NCBI RefSeq assembly: GCF_021233435.1 | Contig: NZ_CP089468.1 | Coordinates: 2,776,597-2,840,596, forward strand | Direction: 5' to 3' | DNA: 64,000 nt | DNA from: Halobacterium noricense | GTDB lineage: Archaea; Halobacteriota; Halobacteria; Halobacteriales; Halobacteriaceae | Shown here: positions 57,787 through 64,000 of the stretch, piece by piece | How the letters are laid out: every line of letters starts with the position of its first letter | Numbering within the stretch: position 1 is the first letter of the stretch | Translations under genes and position numbers: made by a program | Notes under the pieces: generated by a model | The model's input: only the letters and a program-made list of their open reading frames with translations | The model's database searches: none | What the model was told of the DNA's origin: nothing

Positions 57787-57880
57787 GTTTGCTGGGGTTA
57801 AACCCCAGCGACCAGAACTAAAAGTCCTGGTTTGGCGGGAACACAAAAGTGTTCCTCATAGCCACGACAAAGCGCCGTGG

Positions 57881-57913
57881 CCAGTTGGATGTCACCAAAC
57901 CATCAAGGCTAAC
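57881..57913 (-). other. 5' strand of the 16S processing stem
   Basis: Minus-strand GTTAGCCTTGATGGTTTGG through TCCAACTGG; partner of 56231-56263. Lies 95 bases before mature 16S in the leader. Confidence 0.82.
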
Positions 57914-58050
57914 ATCAGATTCCATCTGTACGGCGGACCGCAGGGGTGGAATCCTCATTCCTTCGGACCTGAACGTAGTCCGCGGTGGGTCATAAACCCA
58001 TCGGACTTCGCTCGGCCCGAGACGACGTTCGCATTTCCTCCAACGCCCCG

Positions 58051-58467
58051 TTATTACTTAAGGGCATCGAACCACGCTCGTAAGAGCGAAGGTCGAAGCC
58101 CGGAACGGGTCGGAGGTAATGCATCAGTCGGCCGGATAAGCCCGGACAACCTCATCTTCGGACGCATTACCTCGTATTGCCCGTTATTACTTAAGGGCAT
58201 CGAACCACGCTCGTAAGAGCGAAGGTCGAAGCCCGGAAGCGGGCGTCGGAAGCATACGTCAGTCACCCGGGAAACCCGAGTGACCTCATCGTCGTTCGCA
58301 TTCTTCCGGAGTGCCCGGTATCACTTAAGGGCGTCGAACCAGACTCGCCGAAGGCGAGGGGTTCGACGCGGGGGCGTCGAGGCGTCAATCAGTGGCGTCG
58401 GGTACACCGAGCCACCTCACGTCGTTCGCATCTCATCCGAGTGCCGGGTTACGTAAAACCCCATCGA
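58051..58467 (-). promoter_or_regulatory. Four tandem rRNA promoters
   Basis: Minus-strand promoter words TCGATGCCCTTAAGTAATAA at 58051-58070 and 58184-58203 are identical; variants TTCGACGCCCTTAAGTGATA (58319-58338) and TCGATGGGGTTTTACGTAAC (58448-58467) follow. Spacing is 129-135 bases. Each has a TTCGA element just before a CTTAAGT TATA box, the known Halobacterium rRNA promoter form. The first two repeats also share a 45-base segment with GCTCTTACGAGC. Confidence 0.82.
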
Positions 58468-58683
58468 ACCGGAGGCACATCGACACGCCACCGCATACCA
58501 GAAAACCACGTGATGGCGTACCGGGGGCTACGCGTGAAAGTACCGCGTGGGTGGAGGTCGGACGGTCGTCCCGCGCGAGTGCGTGCGGTCGGGCCGAGTG
58601 CTGCCCACGCAGCTGTCCCTAGTCGTGGGAGCGACTAAGCCGTTACGCGTCGCACACGCGGGCAAAAGATACAGCGAGCGGCG

Positions 58684-58992
58684 TCAGTCTTCGATGTGTT
58701 TGATGCCTTCCTTGGAGACGTTCGCCTTCGTAATCTCGCCGGGCATCCAGTCTGGTTTGTCGCCGGGGGCTTCCTCCTCCCAGGCCCACGCTTCGTAGAT
58801 GTGGACTTTGTCGGTGCCCTTCTCGCGGAGCCGGAGCTCCTTGCGGTCGGCGTCCTGTTCACTGTCGGCGACGTCCTCGATGCGGCGAGCCGCTTTGAGC
58901 GCGGCCTGCCGTGGGGTGTTCCCGCTGAAGACGCTCGTCTCGTCGTTAGATTCTCGGAGCGCGAAGTTGCGCTTGCCGTCCTCACGTACCAT
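58684..58992 (-). CDS. MC1-type chromosomal architectural protein
   Basis: 102 residues from ATG 58992. Non-histone DNA-bending protein. MC1 marks in order: RNFALRESN, SVFSGNTPRQAALKAARR, LRLREKGTDKVHIYEAW, DKPDWMPGEITKANVSKEGIKHIE. A strong TATA (GGTATATTTATC, minus strand, 59029-59040) predicts a short 5' leader. It is more acidic than methanogen MC1. Confidence 0.92.
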   Translation of the reverse strand: MVREDGKRNFALRESNDETSVFSGNTPRQAALKAARRIEDVADSEQDADRKELRLREKGTDKVHIYEAWAWEEEAPGDKPDWMPGEITKANVSKEGIKHIED

Positions 58993-59217
58993 GGTTTTGC
59001 TCCATGCTATGCGAACACAAGGGCGGGTGATAAATATACCGCCGATTTTGCCGGTAGATTTATGTATTGAGTCGGCTGGTTCGGGGAAAGCGCCGACTTC
59101 TCGGGCTGACAGTCATCTGGACGGACTCGCTGTCAGCCGGCGACGGCGCGCGTCAACTCAGACGGTCGGAAGAACTTAAGTACGGTGTGCGGCGAAAGGC
59201 AACGTAGACACTTCGCG

Positions 59218-59415
59218 ATGGTTCGCAAGAAGACGCTCAGCCCGAGTGGCGCGAAAGGCGACGACGGGGAGTACCACAACGCCCACGTCAACCTCCACGA
59301 GGACGAACTGTCGGTCGCCGGCCTCGACATCGGCGACGAAGTCTTCGTCAGGGTTCGCGAGGACAAGATCATCATCCAGAGAGCCGACCAGGACGACGTC
59401 GAGCACGACTTCTGA
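59218..59415 (+). CDS. Small AbrB-like protein, co-transcribed with pyrD
   Basis: 65 residues from ATG 59218. NLHEDELSVAGLDIGDEVFVRVREDKIIIQRAD looks like a swapped-hairpin AbrB/SpoVT fold, a DNA-binding class. A TATA-like ACTTAAGTA lies at 59174-59182. pyrD starts six bases after its stop codon. Confidence 0.65.
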   Translation: MVRKKTLSPSGAKGDDGEYHNAHVNLHEDELSVAGLDIGDEVFVRVREDKIIIQRADQDDVEHDF

Positions 59416-59420
59416 CCGGA

Positions 59421-60470
59421 ATGTACCGGCTGGCCAAACCGCTGTTGTTCCGGCTGCCCCCGGAGACCGCCCACGAGGCGATTACGGGGCTGCTCCGAGT
59501 CGCACAGCGCACACGTCTCGAACGCGCGTACGCGGGCCACTACACGGTCGACGACCACCGGCTGTCCGTCGAGGCGTTCGACCAGTCGTTCCCGAACCCC
59601 GTCGGAGTGGCCGCTGGGTTCGACAAGAACGCCGAGATACCGCGGGCGCTGGCTGCGCTCGGGTTCGGACACGTCGAGGTCGGCGCAGTCACCGCGGAGG
59701 GCCAGCCCGGCAACCCGAAACCCCGGATGTTCCGACTCCGGGAGGACGACGCGCTCGTCAACCGGATGGGGTTCAACAACGCGGGCGCGGACGTCGTGGG
59801 CGAGCGCCTCGCCGAACAGCGCCTCCCGGACGTGCCCGTGGGCGTGAACATCGGGAAGTCGAAGTCCACGCCGCTGGAGGACGCCCCCGCGGACTACCGC
59901 TACACGTACGAGCAAGTGGCGGAGAACGGCGACTACTTCGTGGTGAACGTCTCCAGCCCGAACACACCGGGGCTGCGCGAGCTCCAGAACCGCGAGCAGC
60001 TGGCGGCGATTCTGGAGACGCTCCAGGACGCGGGCGCGGCACCCTTGCTCGTGAAGCTCTCCCCGGACCTCCACCGTGACGCCGTGGTGGACGCCGTCGA
60101 GCTTGCGAACGAACTCGGGCTGGACGGCGTCGTCGCGACGAACACGACGACCGACCGGCCGGACGACCTCCGGAGCCCGAACGCCGCGGAGACGGGCGGG
60201 CTCTCCGGGCGGCCGATTCGGGAGCGCGCGACCGACCAGGTGCGGTTCGTCGCCGAGCGCACGGACCTCCCGGTGGTCGGCGTGGGTGGCGTGTTCACGG
60301 CGGCGGACGCCTATGAGAAGATTCGTGCGGGCGCGTCCATCGTCCAACTGTACACGGGCCTCGTCTACCGCGGACCCGGCATCGCCCGCGACATCAACGA
60401 AGGGGTGCTCGAACTGCTCGACCGCGACGGCTTCGATTCGGTCGAAGAAGCGGTCGGCGCGGACCTGTAG
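59421..60470 (+). CDS. pyrD: Dihydroorotate dehydrogenase (class 2, quinone-dependent)
   Basis: 349 residues. Oxidises dihydroorotate to orotate with FMN, passing electrons to quinone. Class 2 marks: the N-terminal helical membrane-contact region (YRLAKPLLFRLPPETAHEAITG), GVAAGFDKNAEIPRAL, the catalytic-serine loop NVSSPNTPGLRELQ, VKLSPDLHRD, GLSGRPIRERATDQVRF and VGVGGVFTAADAYEKIRAGASIVQLYTGLVY. Follows the AbrB-like gene in an operon. Confidence 0.94.
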   Translation: MYRLAKPLLFRLPPETAHEAITGLLRVAQRTRLERAYAGHYTVDDHRLSVEAFDQSFPNPVGVAAGFDKNAEIPRALAALGFGHVEVGAVTAEGQPGNPKPRMFRLREDDALVNRMGFNNAGADVVGERLAEQRLPDVPVGVNIGKSKSTPLEDAPADYRYTYEQVAENGDYFVVNVSSPNTPGLRELQNREQLAAILETLQDAGAAPLLVKLSPDLHRDAVVDAVELANELGLDGVVATNTTTDRPDDLRSPNAAETGGLSGRPIRERATDQVRFVAERTDLPVVGVGGVFTAADAYEKIRAGASIVQLYTGLVYRGPGIARDINEGVLELLDRDGFDSVEEAVGADL

Positions 60471-60497
60471 GCGCGACGGCAGGGAGCGGCGCTGTTT

Positions 60498-62312
60498 CTA
60501 CCGGAGCGCGTCGAGTGCGAACTCGAAGCCGGCGACCGGCACTTCGACGTCGTGGTCGACGACGACCGCAGGGTGAAGTTCCCCGATGACGCCCACGTCC
60601 TCGCCGTCGATGACGACGCTCGCGGCGCGGCCGTCGATGAACGAGGGGTGGTCGGTGGCGGGCGTTTCGAGGTCGACGTGGAACTCCTCGCAGAGCGCCG
60701 CGAGTCGCGCCTTGGCGTCCTCGTAGGAGGCGTCGTGGCGCGCGAGCACGGCGGCAACCGTCCGCCGTTCGGCCACACCCGTCTCCGTGGCGTCGTCGAC
60801 GTGTGCAGCGAACCCGATTTCCGCGAGGTCCTGGGGATACGACCGGTGCGTGTTGTTCTCCAGGACGGAGACCAGCGACGGCAGCGCCCACGTGCGGAGG
60901 ATAGTGAAGTCCTCGCTGTACGGCTCGTCGATGGTGGCGGGTTCGGCAGCACCCACCACGTCGTCCTCCGGCGCGATGCGCATGCGCTCGAAGTTGTCGG
61001 CCTCGTTGGTCATGTTGAAGTTCAGGAGGTCCTCGAAGCCGAGGCCGACGAGCGTCTCCCGGGCGGCAGCCTCCAGCCGCGAGGTCTCCGTGCGGCCGCC
61101 GATGGTGCCGACGTCGGGGTAGCGCGGCACGAGGTTGTTGAACCCGTACGCGCGCCCGATGTCGTCGACGACATCCACGGGGTGGAGCACGTCGACGCGG
61201 TACGGCGGAATCTCCACCTCGTAGGTGAGTTCGTCCCCGCCCTCCGGTTCGGCATCGAGACCCGCACGTTCGGCGAGGTCGACGACCTCGTCGGGTTCGA
61301 AGTCGATGCCGAGTAGCGTCTCGACGTGCTCGTGGGGGACCTGTTTGGTCTGGACCTCGAAGTCCGGGCGCACGAGCTCGGTGTCGGCGTACTCGACGGT
61401 AACGTCCTCGACGGTGGCACCACGGGCGTCGAGCGCGTAACAGATGATGGCGCACATCCGGTCGATGGTCCACTGGTCGGTGCCGGTGAGTTCGACGAAC
61501 AGTTCCCGGGAGTCCGTCGAGACCTCGGTGCGGCGACCGTTGATGACCGGCGGGAAACTGAACATCCCGATGTCGTCGTAGATGGCGGGGTAGCGGTCGT
61601 AGTTCTCGAGCAGGTCGGCGTACTGCTCGCCGGTCGGGTGTTCGGTGAGCACGTCCGCGGGCGTGCGTTCGGCGTCGTCGTCGAGCGGCACGAACGTGTC
61701 GCCGTCGGGCTCGATGCCGGTGTACGTGATGGAGCGCTCGCCCTGGCCGTCCTCGCCGCTGATGGACTCGCTCGCGGTTTCATCGGAAGAGCGAAGCTCT
61801 TCCGAGCCTCCGGTCGCTTCACTCCCGGAGACATCGCTCGCACGTTCGGTGGCGCTGCGCGCCACCTGCCCCTTCAGCATCGCGAGGTCGTGGATGCCGA
61901 TTGCGCCCTTCGCGCGCTTGCGTCCCATCGTCGCGTGGAGTTTCTCCTGCAGTTGGATGAGCGAGTCGAGGGCGTCCTCGTCGAGGTCGACGCCGCGAAC
62001 CACGGCACCCGTGACGCAGGGCCGCTCGTCGGGGACGTCCTCGACGTGGATGGTCCACTCGGCGCTGTTCGTGTCGGGGACGTAGACGCCCCGGGTGTCG
62101 CCGTAGTGGTAGCGCAGCGAGCGCGCGATGCCCTCCACGGAGAGGCGGTCGAGGCGGTCGGCCTCGAACTCGAGTTTGAACTCGCCCTCGTCGGTTTCGC
62201 CTTCGTACTCGATGCCGAGCCCGAAGAGGTCGTCTTTGAGGTCGTCGTCGCTCTTCTCGGTGTGGCCGGTGAGCGTGCGGAGTTCGTCGGGGTCGATGTC
62301 GACGACGGGCAT
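60498..62312 (-). CDS. pheT: Phenylalanyl-tRNA synthetase, beta subunit
   Basis: 604 residues, archaeal short beta chain. B3/4 editing region (PCVTGAVVRGVDLDEDALDSLIQLQEKLHATMGRKRAKGAIGIHDL in outline), B5 and the catalytic-like module (AYGFNNLVPRYPD, FEDLLNFNMTNEADNF, LRTWALPSLV). Residues 149-192 interrupt the block between HDLAMLKG and RSITYTGIEPDGDTFVPL with a Ser/Glu-rich segment coded by consecutive perfect palindromes. ATG overlaps the pheS stop by one base. Confidence 0.95.
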   Translation of the reverse strand: MPVVDIDPDELRTLTGHTEKSDDDLKDDLFGLGIEYEGETDEGEFKLEFEADRLDRLSVEGIARSLRYHYGDTRGVYVPDTNSAEWTIHVEDVPDERPCVTGAVVRGVDLDEDALDSLIQLQEKLHATMGRKRAKGAIGIHDLAMLKGQVARSATERASDVSGSEATGGSEELRSSDETASESISGEDGQGERSITYTGIEPDGDTFVPLDDDAERTPADVLTEHPTGEQYADLLENYDRYPAIYDDIGMFSFPPVINGRRTEVSTDSRELFVELTGTDQWTIDRMCAIICYALDARGATVEDVTVEYADTELVRPDFEVQTKQVPHEHVETLLGIDFEPDEVVDLAERAGLDAEPEGGDELTYEVEIPPYRVDVLHPVDVVDDIGRAYGFNNLVPRYPDVGTIGGRTETSRLEAAARETLVGLGFEDLLNFNMTNEADNFERMRIAPEDDVVGAAEPATIDEPYSEDFTILRTWALPSLVSVLENNTHRSYPQDLAEIGFAAHVDDATETGVAERRTVAAVLARHDASYEDAKARLAALCEEFHVDLETPATDHPSFIDGRAASVVIDGEDVGVIGELHPAVVVDHDVEVPVAGFEFALDALR

Positions 62313-63865
62313 CAGTACACCACCTCCGCGTCCCGCAGGAAGTCTAGGTCACACAGCGTCCCGTGGACGTCGCGGATGTCCTCGAAGCCGGTGACCAACA
62401 TCAGCAGGCGTTCGAGTGCGAGCCCCCACGCCATCACGTCGGCTTCGACGCCGAGCGGTTCGAGCATCTCGGGGCGGAAAATCCCGGAGTTCCCGATTTC
62501 GATGAGTTCCCCGGTCTCGGGGTGGCGACCGAACAGCTCGAACGACGGCTCCGTGTAGGGGTTGTACGTGGGCTTGAACTCGATGTCCGTGATGCCGAAC
62601 TGGCTGTAGAACTCCCGGAACGTCCCCATGAGGTCGCGGACGGAGAGGTCCTCGGCCATCACCCAGCCCTCGATTTGGAAGAACTCCAGGAGGTGGGTGG
62701 CGTCGAGGGTGTCGTTGCGGTAGGCCTTCTCGACACTGAAGTACCGCGCGGGCGCTTCCACGTCGCCGGCTCCGCCGGCTGCTCGGGGCGTCTTCGACGA
62801 CCCGGTATCCTCGCCGGCGACGCCGGAGAGGTAGCGGGCGGTGAGACTCGTCGTGTGCCCGCGAAGTGCGAGCGCACGCGCGAAGTCCTCGTCCCACGGC
62901 GAGTGGTAGCCGTCGCCGTCCGGTCCGACGCCCTCGCGGTGGGCGCGTTCGACGCGCTCGACGAGGTCCTCCGGTAACTCGTCGATTTTCTCGGGCTGCT
63001 CCAGCGCGAACCGGTCCCAGTGGTTGCGCGCGGGGTGGTCCTGGGGCATGAACAGGCAGTCGTTGATATAGAAGTCCGCGTCGACGTGCGGCCCCTCCAT
63101 CTCCTGGAAGCCCATCCCAACGAGCACGTCCTTGACGCGCTCGGCGGCCTGCCGGAGCACGTGGGTCTTCCCGGGCGTGTACTCCCCGGCGTCGGCCTCG
63201 ACGTTGTAGGCGGCGAACTCGGCGTCGCGCCACTCGCCGGACGCGAGCATGTCGGGGGTGAGTTGGCCGACTTCCTCGGCAGCTTCGACGCCCGTCATGA
63301 GTTCGGTGACGCCGGCCTCCGTCAGCAGCATCGACCGGACGGTGCGCTCGCGGACGGCGACGAGGTCGCGGCGCGCCAACTGGTCGAGCGCGTCGTCGTC
63401 CTCGACAGTCCCGCCCTCGGCCAGCGTTTCGAGTGCGGCGGCCTCCGCGTCCGCGCTGGGGTCGGCGTCGGGGTCCGCGGAGAGGTCGCCGCCGTCGATG
63501 CTCCCGTACCCCTTCCGAGCGTAGTTCGAGAGCGCGATGTCGACCTGTGGACCCTCCAGTCCGGATGCGCCGATAGCCTCGCCCATCGAGACAGGCTTGT
63601 CGTCGGCACCCGCGTCGAGGGCGGCCTCGTAGAGCCGGACTTCCGGCAGACCCTCCTCGGCGTACTCGCGGCCCTCCTCGGTGAGTTCGACATCCTCCTC
63701 GGTTTCTTCGATAACGTCCACGAGGCCGGCGTCCTCCAGTTCGAACGCCGCGCCAGTGACCGTCTCCGGCGGCCGCTCGATGTCGGCCGCGAGGTCGGCG
63801 ATGCGTCTCGGTTCGTCGGCGCTCGCCGCTTCGAGCACCGCGACCTGCTGTGGTGGCAGTTTCAT
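62312..63865 (-). CDS. pheS: Phenylalanyl-tRNA synthetase, alpha subunit
   Basis: 517 residues. N-terminal winged-helix DNA/tRNA-binding region (LPPQQVAVLEAASADEPRRIADLAAD), then the class II core: HPARNHWDRFAL, RGHTTSLTARYLSG, motif 2 ARYFSVEKAYRNDTLDATHL, GNSGIFRPEMLEPLGV and motif 3 AWGLALERLLMLVTGFEDIRD. A 20-residue insert (about 346-366, GEDTGSSKTPRAAGGAGD) lies directly before motif 2 and is coded by three-base-loop palindromes. A TATA-like GGATAAC about 24 bases upstream suggests a leaderless mRNA. Confidence 0.95.
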   Translation of the reverse strand: MKLPPQQVAVLEAASADEPRRIADLAADIERPPETVTGAAFELEDAGLVDVIEETEEDVELTEEGREYAEEGLPEVRLYEAALDAGADDKPVSMGEAIGASGLEGPQVDIALSNYARKGYGSIDGGDLSADPDADPSADAEAAALETLAEGGTVEDDDALDQLARRDLVAVRERTVRSMLLTEAGVTELMTGVEAAEEVGQLTPDMLASGEWRDAEFAAYNVEADAGEYTPGKTHVLRQAAERVKDVLVGMGFQEMEGPHVDADFYINDCLFMPQDHPARNHWDRFALEQPEKIDELPEDLVERVERAHREGVGPDGDGYHSPWDEDFARALALRGHTTSLTARYLSGVAGEDTGSSKTPRAAGGAGDVEAPARYFSVEKAYRNDTLDATHLLEFFQIEGWVMAEDLSVRDLMGTFREFYSQFGITDIEFKPTYNPYTEPSFELFGRHPETGELIEIGNSGIFRPEMLEPLGVEADVMAWGLALERLLMLVTGFEDIRDVHGTLCDLDFLRDAEVVY

Positions 63866-64000
63866 TATGCGTAGGGGTGTGTGGCAGTCAGTTATCCGTT
63901 CCGCTCCCAGCCCGAACGAGCGGGTTCGGCCCGCGACGGCTCCCGCCGCCGTTGGGCGTCCACCGGCTCGCTCAGGCGAAGAAGAAACCGAACCCCGGAG
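63866..64000. other. Promoter region of pheS, window edge
   Basis: Holds the pheS TATA and a GC-rich stretch with the inverted words CGAACGAG and CTCGTTCG. At the right edge a minus-strand frame ends PGFGFFFA before TGA (63972-63974); it could be the C-terminus of a gene beyond the window, but only nine codons are visible. Confidence 0.35.

Noticed and set aside
58051-58467. Possible CRISPR-like array upstream of 16S
   Set aside because: Repeats are 129-135 bases apart and each carries a TATA-type promoter; spacers are related to each other, and no cas gene is present.
63972-64000. C-terminal fragment PGFGFFFA at the right edge
   Set aside because: Only nine codons are visible; could be chance, so not called as a gene.

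Overview
The window is chromosomal DNA of an extremely halophilic archaeon, most likely Halobacterium or a very close genus. The evidence is a GC-rich sequence, strongly acidic proteins, twin-arginine lipoprotein signals, a halocyanin, an MC1-type chromatin protein, archaeal RNase P RNA, and one rRNA operon (16S, tRNA-Ala, 23S, 5S, then tRNA-Cys) whose 16S resembles Halobacterium. No transposase, CRISPR array or prophage was seen.

Layout. 0-3.8 kb: a MATE exporter cut by the window edge, a membrane-anchored 2Fe-2S ferredoxin, a DJ-1/PfpI protein and 6-phosphogluconate dehydrogenase. 3.8-8.0 kb: a metal-chelate ABC importer (ATPase, permease, lipoprotein) with DtxR-like TTAGG-N4-CCTAA operators, interrupted by an AT-richer gene. 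8.1-12.5 kb: valS preceded by a valine-rich mini-ORF, then a CBS protein and an M29 aminopeptidase. 12.6-21.7 kb: RNase P RNA, AMMECR1 protein, NAD salvage genes pncB and pncA, a surface protein, a lipoate-ligase-like protein, pyrC and carbamate kinase. 21.7-28.6 kb: a peptide ABC importer with a fused double ATPase. 28.6-37.4 kb: haloarchaeal conserved proteins, three universal stress proteins, a DHH phosphoesterase, a BtpA protein, a PfkB kinase and ribosomal protein S6e. 37.8-44.4 kb: a six-gene nitrous oxide reduction operon (halocyanin, nosZ, membrane protein, nosD, nosF, nosY) behind a NarO-type box. 44.6-50.8 kb: a beta-CASP nuclease, nirA-type nitrite reductase, mini-genes, a ParB-HTH-like protein, an M20 peptidase and tRNA-Lys. 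51.2-58.5 kb: two membrane or exported proteins, then the rRNA operon on the minus strand with four tandem promoters. 58.7-64 kb: MC1, a small AbrB-like protein with pyrD, and pheS-pheT.

How the genes fit together. The operators suggest iron control of the importer and anaerobic control of the nos operon. pncA and pncB recycle nicotinamide, while pyrC and pyrD belong to pyrimidine synthesis. The best candidates for something undescribed are a ten-codon leaderless ORF with four valine codons just before valyl-tRNA synthetase, and a family of perfect hairpins with three-base loops inserted in frame into gnd, pheT and pheS and also present between genes. Two copies of a dispersed 120-base element and a perfect 10+8+10 palindrome upstream of pncA follow.
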